Source: CAYWKU01 sp964459325
Lineage (GTDB): Bacteria; RBG-13-61-14; CAYWKU01
Direction of reading: 5' to 3'
Length of the DNA stretch: 6,787 nucleotides
NCBI GenBank assembly: GCA_964459325.1
Contig: CAYWKU010000060.1
Location: forward strand, 1-6,787
Below are positions 1-6,475 of this stretch, piece by piece; the stretch's first letter is position 1; each line of letters starts with the position of its first letter. The translations under genes were made by a program, and so were the position numbers. The notes under the pieces were generated by a model. The model was not told the DNA's origin, ran no database searches, and saw only the letters and a list, made by a program, of their open reading frames with translations.

Positions 1-381
1 AAAGCTCAACGCCAGGCCAACGACCTTCAAGAGCGCATAGTCAAAATCGAAGAGCAAAAGGAACAGGACAGGCAGGCGGAAGCAAAAATGGCAAGTCTGC
101 GGGCCGCTCTGATAGATGAGGGAAACACTTTGCGCCTCGACATAATCAATAACGGAAAAACAGAGGCAAAAAACATAAGAGTGGAGATTGGAGGGAACCC
201 ATTAATTGAACATCCTAACTACTTAAAAAATATTCCACTGCCTGACTTAGTTGGCCCACATAGTAACATCACCTTTGTTTTTGAATTTGAGTTTGCTTCC
301 GAGCTGCCCAACCAAATCAAGATAACATGGGATGATGAATATGCCAAAGGTCGAACCTACAGCACAACATTGACATTGTGA
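1..381 (+). CDS. 3' end of an unrecognised protein: charged helical stretch plus CARDB/Ig-like C-terminal domain (partial)
   Basis: The frame is open from the first base of the window and stops with TGA at 379-381, so the gene begins to the left; an internal ATG at 88 is unlikely to be the true start. The first 29 visible codons are almost all Lys, Glu, Gln, Arg and Ala, with residues such as ERIVKIEEQKEQDRQAEAK, which looks like the end of a long helix or coiled coil. The remaining ~97 residues alternate hydrophobic and polar residues in strand-like runs around an 'IINNGKTEAKNIRVEIGG' segment. That is the typical look of CARDB or other immunoglobulin-like beta-sandwich domains. No signal peptide or membrane segment is visible, but the N-terminus is missing. 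It lies upstream of a type I restriction locus and may be an accessory gene inserted between hsdM and hsdS. I do not recognise a specific family, and the function is unknown. Confidence 0.7.
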   Translation, partial: KAQRQANDLQERIVKIEEQKEQDRQAEAKMASLRAALIDEGNTLRLDIINNGKTEAKNIRVEIGGNPLIEHPNYLKNIPLPDLVGPHSNITFVFEFEFASELPNQIKITWDDEYAKGRTYSTTLTL

Positions 382-395
382 TTGGGAAGAATTTT

Positions 396-401
396 GAGGT
401 G
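396..401 (+). promoter_or_regulatory. Ribosome binding site for ATG at 409
   Basis: GAGGTG lies 7 bases before the ATG at 409, a good Shine-Dalgarno match and spacing. It matters because the reading frame starting at 409 runs only 42 codons, to TAG at 535-537. The DUF4160-like coding sequence that follows is in a different frame with no comparable site of its own. The placement supports 409 as the ancestral start and therefore a frameshift downstream. Confidence 0.6.
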
Positions 402-408
402 CTGGGAT

Positions 409-785
409 ATGGCGGATGAAGAGATAGCAAGTCCCGAATTAGATAACCTCGCTGATTTTTGGCGAACCTTATGGCCAACTGTGTGGTTAGCGAGGAGGGC
501 GATGTATATGAGACCAAGGCACTTGTTGAAAAGATAGGAGAATTAAGCATCCATATCTACTCAAGAGAACATGCGCCACCTCATTTTCATGTGAAGTCTT
601 CAGATAAGGAGGCCTCTTACAGCATCGATTCATGCGAACTGCTGAATGGCACCCTCGGGGGCAGAGGAGATAAGATAGTTGAACATTTTTATGAGCAAAG
701 AAAAGATAAACTGATAGAAATTTGGAATAAGACACGTCCCGGCAATTGCGCCGTGGGTATGACTGGGAAGTCAGGAAGAAGTTGA
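409..785 (+). pseudogene. DUF4160-like protein, apparently frameshifted
   Basis: The core, read in the frame 459-785, has the DUF4160 hallmark: a short strand then 'IYSREHAPPHFHVKS' (about residues 33-47 of that frame), followed by a strand-turn region, 'DKLIEIWNKTRP' and 'NCAVG'. DUF4160 proteins are small and often found near toxin-antitoxin genes; their biochemical role is unclear. The only start in this frame before the domain is a TTG at 459 or an ATG at 471, both without a ribosome site. The ATG at 409 has one, and its frame reads 'LADFWRTLWPT', which resembles the lead-in of this protein type, before running out of frame near 481-487. Removing two bases from TGTGTGG there joins the two as 'LWPTVVSEEGDVYETKALV'. 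A second shift near 758 may have lost the natural C-terminus, which would end at 808. It may be a decayed gene, a sequencing error, or a shortened functional protein starting at 459. Confidence 0.65.
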
Positions 786-789
786 AGGA
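785..789 (+). promoter_or_regulatory. Ribosome binding site of hsdS
   Basis: AAGGA ends 8 bases before the ATG at 798. Its first base is the last base of the preceding frame's stop codon, so hsdS is packed directly against the DUF4160-like gene and is probably co-transcribed with it. Confidence 0.6.
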
Positions 790-797
790 ATTGGGAT

Positions 798-2012
798 ATG
801 GCAGGTGAGACCATAACTTTTGGGGAAGTTGCCAGTCTAGTCCGCAACACTGTCCAGCCAAAGGAGGCAGCGGGTATGCCATACATTGGTTTGGAACACA
901 TAGAAGAAGGCACTCTCCACTTAAATGGTTATGGACAAGCAGATGATGTGACAAGCACAAAATTCAAATTCTCACAAGGAGATATTCTCTTCGGTAAGCT
1001 GCGGCCTTATTTTCGTAAGGTAATCCGCGCTCCCTTCGATGGGGTATGTTCTACTGATATTTGGGTAGTGCGCATCAAACCTGGTTTAGAACAAGGTTAC
1101 ATCTTCTATTGGATGGCTTCACAGGATTTCGTGGACTTTGCTACGCAGGGTTCTGAAGGAACGAAGATGCCACGTGCTAAATGGGAACATGTATGCAAAC
1201 ATGAACGACAATGTCTGTCTACTGATGAACAACGCGCCATAGCTCACATCCTGGGGAGTTTGGATGATAAGATTGAGCTTAATCGGCGGATGAACGAGAC
1301 GCTGGAGGCGATGGCGCGGGCGATATTCAAATCGTGGTTCGTGGACTTCGACCCCGTCCGGGCCAAAGCCGAGGGGCGCGACACCGGCCTCCCCAAAGAA
1401 ATCGCCGACCTCTTCCCCGACAGCTTCCAGGACTCGGAGCTGGGGGAGATTCCGAAGGGGTGGAAAATAAATAAAATAGACGATGTTTGTTTTGTAAAAA
1501 GTGGGAAACGTCCCCCTCTGAAATCAGCTCTTCCTACAAACGAATACTCAATACCAGTATATGGTGGAAATGGTATTTCTTGGTATACATCAGAACATCT
1601 TTTCAAGCCTCCTTTTGTTTTAACTGGTCGCGTTGGAACACTGGGAACATCCTTTTTAGTTAAAAGTCCTGCTTGGGTATCAGATAATGCGCTGGCCTTA
1701 TTTCCGAAGAAGCAAGTAAGCGTGGAATTTATTCATATTGTATTGTCGTATAAAGATTTGGAAATTCTGAATTCTGGCTCTACGCAACCATTGCTTACCC
1801 AGAAATCCTTAAAGAGTGTTTCAGTTGTGCTTCCTTCTAAATTAATAATGGATATTTTTTCAGATATCGCTGGCTATTGCTTTAATAAAATCATCCAGTC
1901 CAAATATGAAAATACAATACTAGAGTTTACTCGCGACACCCTCCTTCCGAAGCTTATATCGGGGGAAATCCGGGTGAAGGATGCGGAGAGGTTTGTGGAG
2001 AGAGCATTATGA
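798..2012 (+). CDS. hsdS: Type I restriction-modification system specificity subunit S
   Basis: HsdS is the DNA-recognition subunit of the M2S methyltransferase and the R2M2S restriction complex. At 404 residues it has the usual full length. The architecture is a target-recognition domain 1 (about residues 1-140, with 'GDILFGKLRPYF' and 'CSTDIWVV'), then a first conserved helical region (about 143-195: 'EQRAIAHILGSLDDKIELNR', 'FKSWFVDFDPVRAK'). A linker 'GEIPKGW' (216-222) follows, then target-recognition domain 2 (about 223-346, with 'SGKRPP', 'YGGNGI', 'LTGRVGTLGT'). A second helix ends in 'RDTLLPKLISGEIRV' (379-393). Two different recognition domains imply a bipartite, asymmetric target, which cannot be predicted from sequence. 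The start at 798 has a good ribosome site. The stop overlaps the start of the next gene (ATGA). The end of domain 1 ('KHERQCLSTDEQR') lacks the usual 'LPP' approach. The core is much more GC-rich than both recognition domains, a sign of domain exchange. Confidence 0.95.
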   Translation: MAGETITFGEVASLVRNTVQPKEAAGMPYIGLEHIEEGTLHLNGYGQADDVTSTKFKFSQGDILFGKLRPYFRKVIRAPFDGVCSTDIWVVRIKPGLEQGYIFYWMASQDFVDFATQGSEGTKMPRAKWEHVCKHERQCLSTDEQRAIAHILGSLDDKIELNRRMNETLEAMARAIFKSWFVDFDPVRAKAEGRDTGLPKEIADLFPDSFQDSELGEIPKGWKINKIDDVCFVKSGKRPPLKSALPTNEYSIPVYGGNGISWYTSEHLFKPPFVLTGRVGTLGTSFLVKSPAWVSDNALALFPKKQVSVEFIHIVLSYKDLEILNSGSTQPLLTQKSLKSVSVVLPSKLIMDIFSDIAGYCFNKIIQSKYENTILEFTRDTLLPKLISGEIRVKDAERFVERAL

Positions 2013-2707
2013 CCGAAACGTATAACATATACTGCGATGAAAGCTGCCACCTGGAAAACGATAAGCAACCGATTATGGTGCTTGGGGCGGTCTGGTGCCC
2101 TTTGGATAAGACAAGGGAAATAAATGTGCGCATCCGTGAGATAAAGGAAAGTCACGGTTTGGGAAGGGACTTTGAAATCAAATGGACAAAGGTGTCGAAA
2201 GGCAAAGTCGAGTTTTACCTTGATGTAATGGATTATTTCTTTGACGACGATGATTTGCATTTCAGGGCTTTAATCGCTACCGGCAAGGACAGGCTTAAAC
2301 ATCGCGATTTCCAGCAAGACCATGATGAGTGGTACTACAAGATGTACTTCACCATGCTTAAGGCGATACTGAATCCACGCGCACGTTTTCGTATATACCT
2401 CGACTACAAGGATACCCAAAGCGCCTTGAAGGTGCGGAAGCTTCATGAAGTTTTATGCCACAGCCACCATGATTTTAACCGGCAAATCATTGAAAACGTC
2501 CAAACTGTAAGGTCGGAAGAAGTGGAGTTAATTCAACTGGCTGACCTTTCGATTGGTACGGTAAGTTACTTAAACAGGGGCTTACAATCAAATTCGGGTA
2601 AGGTGCGCCTGGTTGAAAGAATGAAAAAACGTTCAGGTTATTCGCTGACGCAAACGACGCTTGTACGTGAAGAGAAAGTAAATATTTTCAAATGGGAGCC
2701 TCAATAG
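2009..2707 (+). CDS. DUF3800 domain-containing protein (RNase H-like fold)
   Basis: The 232-residue protein begins with a strand and 'IYCDES' (residues 7-12), the N-terminal acidic signature of DUF3800. Further conserved-looking acidic positions follow: 'EIKW' (56-59), 'IYLDYKD' (129-135, D132) and 'EEVELIQLADL' (170-180, D179). D10, E11, D132 and D179 are placed as expected for the metal site of an RNase H-like nuclease fold, so the active site looks intact. DUF3800 proteins are common in phages, mobile elements and defence islands; their substrate is not firmly established. The ATG overlaps the hsdS stop by four bases (ATGA), giving translational coupling to hsdS, and the 3' end overlaps or abuts the next gene. 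The context suggests an accessory to the restriction system or a hitch-hiking defence gene. The family is fairly sure, the activity is inference. Confidence 0.85.
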   Translation: MTETYNIYCDESCHLENDKQPIMVLGAVWCPLDKTREINVRIREIKESHGLGRDFEIKWTKVSKGKVEFYLDVMDYFFDDDDLHFRALIATGKDRLKHRDFQQDHDEWYYKMYFTMLKAILNPRARFRIYLDYKDTQSALKVRKLHEVLCHSHHDFNRQIIENVQTVRSEEVELIQLADLSIGTVSYLNRGLQSNSGKVRLVERMKKRSGYSLTQTTLVREEKVNIFKWEPQ

Positions 2708-3210
2708 GAATGGATAACGGAACATCCAGCGAAATTCCCGAATGGCTCCCGGCGCTGGTTTTACTGGAGGACTACGGCGGGCAATGGGAACGGTATCTTG
2801 AGGCCGTTTACAACTGCTTTGTCAATGATTTTATTTGGTCAAAACCCTATTATAGAAACAAAAGGTGTGGGTATAAGCGTTACCCTGTTTCAAATGGGAA
2901 AGAATTTACTTTCTGGCATTTAATATCTGAAGGAAAAGTTGAAGAAGAAAGAACACCTGATATTCGACGGTGCGAACGTATAAAATGGCCGAGGCCGATT
3001 ATTGAAAAAGATGACTCAGAGAAAATACTTATATGGAGCGAAAGAATTAATAAAGAAAACAGAATTCACTTGGCATTGCCCGATTTTAGCTATGTGGTGG
3101 TTTTGGCAGATAGAAGACAGTATGTCCTTTTATGGACAGCTTTTTTTATCGAAAGACACCATAGAAGGGAAAAAATGAAGAAGAGATATGAAAAGGCATT
3201 AAAAAGCTGA
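2692..3210 (+). CDS. Small BECR-like nuclease-fold candidate (phage type), otherwise hypothetical
   Basis: It is a soluble protein of 172 residues, or 166 if it starts at the ATG at 2710. The first ATG lies inside the end of the DUF3800 gene (16-base overlap) with no ribosome site. The ATG at 2710 is two bases after the DUF3800 stop, with GGGAG 11 bases before it, and fits stop-restart translation; I cannot decide between them. Visible features are 'PEWLPALVLLEDYGGQW' (16-32), 'GKEFTFWHL' (69-77), 'PDIRRCERIKWPRPI' (89-103) and a C-terminal 'VVVLADRRQYVLLWTAFFI' then 'HHRREKMKKRYE'. This layout (Arg-rich WPR segment, hydrophobic strand pair, final basic helix) recalls the phage-associated barnase/EndoU/colicin/RelE-like families. 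That resemblance is from memory and unproven; catalytic residues are not assigned. The gene is very AT-rich beside hsdR, suggesting separate acquisition together with the DUF3800 gene. Confidence 0.75.
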   Translation: MGASIGMDNGTSSEIPEWLPALVLLEDYGGQWERYLEAVYNCFVNDFIWSKPYYRNKRCGYKRYPVSNGKEFTFWHLISEGKVEEERTPDIRRCERIKWPRPIIEKDDSEKILIWSERINKENRIHLALPDFSYVVVLADRRQYVLLWTAFFIERHHRREKMKKRYEKALKS

Positions 3211-3234
3211 AACCGCCCCCGAAGGGACGGCTTC
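3209..3234 (+). terminator. Imperfect hairpin after the BECR-like gene (weak terminator candidate)
   Basis: GAA-CCG-CCC pairs with GGG-CGG-TTC around a CGAA loop (3220-3223), with two C/A mismatches (3212/3231 and 3216/3227). It starts inside the stop codon at 3208-3210 and sits at the right place to end the hsdS-DUF3800-BECR transcript. No run of T follows, so it is not a classical intrinsic terminator. It may be a 3'-end stabiliser or a pause site. Confidence 0.35.
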
Positions 3235-3265
3235 GTAACTCCTTCCACACATGGTGGCTGAGCTA

Positions 3266-3293
3266 TTTATAATATATAACCTTTGGCTATAAT
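3266..3293 (+). promoter_or_regulatory. Candidate promoter for hsdR
   Basis: A perfect -10 box TATAAT lies at 3288-3293. TTTATA at 3266-3271 (four of six matches to TTGACA) sits 16 bases upstream as a -35. A second perfect TATAAT at 3268-3273 has TCCACA at 3244-3249 as a possible -35 (18-base spacing), so there may be two overlapping promoters. The predicted transcription start for the downstream one is around 3300, about 55 bases before hsdR. The evidence is sequence match only. Confidence 0.45.
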
Positions 3294-3299
3294 TGTCAA

Positions 3300-3309
3300 C
3301 ACTTAAGTG
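3300..3309. promoter_or_regulatory. Perfect 10-bp palindrome CACTTAAGTG at the predicted start point
   Basis: The ten bases read the same on both strands and fall where transcription from the TATAAT at 3288 would begin. A regulator bound here could block hsdR expression. No regulator gene is visible in the window, and a 10-bp palindrome in AT-rich DNA can arise by chance. Confidence 0.25.
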
Positions 3310-3354
3310 CAAAAAGTTTCTGAAAATTTACAAGTTACTGATTTTGCTTAGAAA

Positions 3355-6300
3355 ATGAAAGTCTCAGAAAACACAGTAGAAGAAACCGCCCTCTCCTGGC
3401 TTGAGGAACTTGGCTACCGGGTGAAGCACGGCCCGGATATTGCGCCCGGGGAGGCATACTCGGAGCGGGAGGACTTCCGGGACGTGGTGCCTGTGGGCCG
3501 GTTGTCCGAAAGTCTGTCCCGTATAAACCCCGGCATCCCCGAAGAAGCCCTGGAGGAAGCAGTAAAGAAGCTCATCCGGGCCGACAGCCCCGACCCGGTG
3601 GTCAATAACAGGCAGTTCCACAGCTACCTCACGGACGGGGTGCCGGTTGAGTATTACAGCAAAACCGAAGACCGCACGGTTCACGACCAGGTCTGGATTG
3701 CGGACTTCTCCGACCCCGACAACAACGACTGGCTCGCCGTCAACCAGTTCTCCGTTGTGGAAAACAAAAACCATCGCCGGGCGGACGTGGTGATTTTCCT
3801 GAACGGTCTGCCCGTGGCCGTCATGGAGTTGAAAAACCCCGCCGACGAGTACGCCGACCTATGGGGCGCATACAACCAGCTACAGACCTACAAGTCCGAA
3901 ATACCGTCCCTGTTTCAACACAACGAAATACTGATTATCTCCGACGGCACCAATGCCCGCATCGGCTCCCTCACCGCTCCCCGGGAATGGTTCCTTTACT
4001 GGCGGACAATCGAGGGGGAAGAAAAAGCGCCGGACACCGCTCCCCAGCTCGAAGTCATGATAAGGGGAGTATTCGACAAGAAGCGCTTCCTCGACTACAT
4101 CCGCCACTTTGTGGTTTTTGAGGACGACGGCTCCCGTATTTCCAAGAAGATAGCCGGATACCACCAGTACCACGCCGTCAACCGGGCGATTGAAACCACT
4201 ATAAAGGCGGCGGGCATAAAAGGCGACGGGCGGGCGGGGGTTGTGTGGCATACCCAGGGTTCCGGCAAAAGCCTGACCATGGCCTTCTTTGCCGGAAAAA
4301 TCATCCGCCATCCCGCCATGGGCAACCCCACTATCGTTGCTCTTACCGACCGCAATGACCTTGACCAGCAGCTCTTCGACAACTTCTGTAACTGCAAGGA
4401 GCTGCTCCGGCAAACGCCCGTACAGGCCGAAAACCGGCCACAAATGAGGGAACTTCTCAACCGGCAATCCGGGGGAGTCATTTTTACCACCATTCAGAAA
4501 TTTTTCCCGGAAGACGAAGAAAAGGAAATGCCGGAGCTTTCCGGCAGGCGGAATATCGTAGTGATTGCCGACGAAGCCCACCGGAGCCAGTACGAATTCA
4601 AGAAAGGCTTTGCCCGCCATGTCCGGGACGCATTGCCTAACGCTTCCTTCATGGGCTTTACCGGCACTCCCCTTGAGCGGGACGACAAAAACACCCGGAA
4701 CGTCTTCGGGGATTACATAAGCATTTACGACATCGAGCAATCCGTAGCCGATGAATCCACGGTTCCCATTTATTACGAAGGAAGACTGGCGAAGCTGGAG
4801 CTTGACGACAAGGAGAAACCCAAAGTAGACCCCGAGTTCGAGGAAGTAACCGAAGGCGAGGAGCTGGAGAAAAAGGAAAAGCTCAAGACCAAGTGGGCAC
4901 GCCTTGAAAAGCTTGTGGGCACGGAAAAGCGCATCAAGCTGATTGCCGAGGACATAGTAAATCATTTTGAAAACCGCCTGAGCATCATGGAAGGCAAGGG
5001 CATGATAGTCTGCATGAGCAGGCGGATATGCGTGGCCCTTTATGACGAGCTGATAAAGCTTCGCCCCGACTGGCACAATGAAGACGACAACAAGGGCATC
5101 TTGAAGGTGGTAATGACCGGCTCCGCTACCGACCCCACAGAGTGGCAACAGCACGTGCGCAACAAACCCCGGCGCAAATACCTTGCTAACAGGTTTAAAG
5201 ACGAAAAAGACCCCTTCAAGCTGGTCATAGTGCGGGATATGTGGCTCACCGGGTTTGACGTGCCCAGCCTTCATACCATGTACGTGGACAAGCCGATGAA
5301 GGCGCATGGCTTAATGCAGGCCATAGCCCGGGTAAACAGGGTATTCAGGGACAAGCCCGGCGGTGTGGTGGTGGACTACCTGGGGCTTGCCCATGAGCTT
5401 AAAAAGGCAATGCGCACTTACACTGAAAGCGGGGGCAGGGGTGAAACCACAATTGACCAGGAAAAAGCCGTCGCTAAAATGCAGGAAAAGGTTGAAATAT
5501 GCCGGGATATATTCCACGGCTTCGACTATTCCAAAGCTATAACGGGAACGAAGCAAGACTTCCTTAACCTGCTACCGGCTGCTCAAGACCACGTCCTCGC
5601 CCAGGAGAAGGGCAAAGAGCATTTTATGGACGCCGTGGCCGCTTTATCCAAAGCCTTCGCCCTGGCCGTGCCCCATGATGAGGCTTTAAAAATAAGGGAT
5701 GAAGTTTCCTTCTTCCAGGCGGTCAAATCCGGCCTTAAGAAAGTAACTCCCGAAGCGCGGAAATCGGAAGAGGATATTGACTTCGCCATAAGACAGATAG
5801 TGTCCAGGGCCGTGGCTTCCGAGGAAGTGGTGGACATATTCGCCTCCGTTGGCCTTTCCAGACCGGACATTTCCATCCTTTCGGATGAGTTTTTAAGCGA
5901 AGTGAAAACCATGCCACAAAAGAACCTGGCGGTGGAAGTGCTTAACAAACTGCTTCGTGATGAAATCAAATCCCGCTCCAGGAAAAACCTTGTACAATCC
6001 CGCTCTTTCCTCGAAATGCTTGAACGCACCATCCGGTCTTACCAGAACCGCTCAATCGAAGCTGCGGCGGTTATAGCGGAGCTGATTGAGCTTGCCAGAC
6101 AGATGAGGGAAGCCGATAAGAGGGGCGAAAAGCTTGGGCTTTCCGATGACGAGCTGGCCTTTTACGATGCTTTGGAAGTTAACGACAGCGCCGTGGCCGT
6201 GCTGGGAGATGAAACGCTTCAGGCCATAGCCCTTGAGCTGGTGGAAAAGGTAAGGAACAGCGTAACCATAGATTGGAGCATAAGGGAGAGCGCGAGGGCA

Positions 6301-6423
6301 AAAATCCGAACCATGGTCAAACGCATCCTCCGCAAGCATGGTTATCCCCCGGACAAAGAGGAAAAGGCCACACAAACCGTTCTGGAGCAAACAGAGCTAC
6401 TATGCGATTACTGGGTTGCATAG
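3355..6423 (+). CDS. hsdR: Type I restriction enzyme, restriction/translocase subunit R
   Basis: HsdR pumps DNA with ATP and cleaves it far from the recognition site when bound to M2S on unmethylated DNA. The 1022 residues are a typical full length. The N-terminal PD-(D/E)XK nuclease has D144, E158-L-K160 ('VMELKN') and the accompanying Q175-x-x-x-Y179. The two RecA-like motor domains carry Walker A GSGKS (302-306, K305), 'ALTDRNDLDQQLF', DEAH (406-409), TGTP (436-439), a motif V region ('VRDMWLTGFDVPSL') and motif VI QAIARVNR (655-662). The last ~300 residues are the helical C-terminal region (DUF3387-like), ending in 'LLCDYW', used to dock on the methyltransferase. All key residues are present, so it should be active. 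The ATG at 3355 follows an in-frame stop by one codon and has no recognisable Shine-Dalgarno site, so translation may be weak. The coding sequence is GC-rich compared with the preceding gene. Confidence 0.97.
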   Translation: MKVSENTVEETALSWLEELGYRVKHGPDIAPGEAYSEREDFRDVVPVGRLSESLSRINPGIPEEALEEAVKKLIRADSPDPVVNNRQFHSYLTDGVPVEYYSKTEDRTVHDQVWIADFSDPDNNDWLAVNQFSVVENKNHRRADVVIFLNGLPVAVMELKNPADEYADLWGAYNQLQTYKSEIPSLFQHNEILIISDGTNARIGSLTAPREWFLYWRTIEGEEKAPDTAPQLEVMIRGVFDKKRFLDYIRHFVVFEDDGSRISKKIAGYHQYHAVNRAIETTIKAAGIKGDGRAGVVWHTQGSGKSLTMAFFAGKIIRHPAMGNPTIVALTDRNDLDQQLFDNFCNCKELLRQTPVQAENRPQMRELLNRQSGGVIFTTIQKFFPEDEEKEMPELSGRRNIVVIADEAHRSQYEFKKGFARHVRDALPNASFMGFTGTPLERDDKNTRNVFGDYISIYDIEQSVADESTVPIYYEGRLAKLELDDKEKPKVDPEFEEVTEGEELEKKEKLKTKWARLEKLVGTEKRIKLIAEDIVNHFENRLSIMEGKGMIVCMSRRICVALYDELIKLRPDWHNEDDNKGILKVVMTGSATDPTEWQQHVRNKPRRKYLANRFKDEKDPFKLVIVRDMWLTGFDVPSLHTMYVDKPMKAHGLMQAIARVNRVFRDKPGGVVVDYLGLAHELKKAMRTYTESGGRGETTIDQEKAVAKMQEKVEICRDIFHGFDYSKAITGTKQDFLNLLPAAQDHVLAQEKGKEHFMDAVAALSKAFALAVPHDEALKIRDEVSFFQAVKSGLKKVTPEARKSEEDIDFAIRQIVSRAVASEEVVDIFASVGLSRPDISILSDEFLSEVKTMPQKNLAVEVLNKLLRDEIKSRSRKNLVQSRSFLEMLERTIRSYQNRSIEAAAVIAELIELARQMREADKRGEKLGLSDDELAFYDALEVNDSAVAVLGDETLQAIALELVEKVRNSVTIDWSIRESARAKIRTMVKRILRKHGYPPDKEEKATQTVLEQTELLCDYWVA

Positions 6424-6427
6424 TAGG

Positions 6428-6461
6428 TTTTGTATGAAAAACTAGCAGATTTTTTACAAAA
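6428..6461 (+). promoter_or_regulatory. AT-rich hairpin abutting the DUF262 ribosome binding site
   Basis: TTTTGTA (6428-6434) pairs with TACAAAA (6455-6461) and AAAAA (6437-6441) with TTTTT (6450-6454), giving 12 pairs, a two-base bulge (TG) and an eight-base loop. The stem ends on the first base of the AAGGAG site. It could modulate translation of the DUF262 gene or act as a weak terminator or processing site after hsdR. Being nearly all A/T, it may be unstable. Confidence 0.35.
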
Positions 6462-6466
6462 AGGAG
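6461..6466 (+). promoter_or_regulatory. Ribosome binding site of the DUF262 gene
   Basis: AAGGAG lies 9 bases before the ATG at 6476. It is the strongest Shine-Dalgarno match in the window and fixes this start. It contrasts with hsdR, which has none. Confidence 0.75.
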
Positions 6467-6475
6467 TTTAAACCG

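Larger units (their letters stand above)
3211..3354 (+). other. Intergenic region before hsdR
   Basis: This 144-base gap is the largest in the window. It holds the hairpin, the promoter candidates and the palindrome listed separately. I see no small gene in it: the only ATG, at 3251, gives 13 codons. A TAG at 3349-3351, in frame with hsdR, fixes the hsdR start at 3355 or later. Confidence 0.6.

Noticed and set aside
487..960. Minus-strand open frame opposite the DUF4160-like gene and the hsdS start
   Set aside because: The translation is rich in Cys, His, Ser and Leu with no domain-like pattern, and it conflicts with two well-supported + strand genes.
3251..3292. Thirteen-codon frame in the gap before hsdR
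   Set aside because: It has no ribosome site and overlaps the promoter candidates; it looks like chance.
3861..4121. Plus-strand open frame inside hsdR in another frame
   Set aside because: It has Arg/Pro/His-rich out-of-frame composition and no ribosome site, and lies fully inside hsdR.
3880..5307. Long open frame on the minus strand (475 codons) opposite hsdR
   Set aside because: It is antisense to the motor domains of hsdR, in GC-rich codons that rarely yield stops on the opposite strand, and its translation has no recognisable domain or ribosome site.
5583..6032. Ser-rich minus-strand frame opposite the C-terminal part of hsdR
   Set aside because: Its composition is typical of the antisense of helical, Glu/Lys-rich coding sequence.
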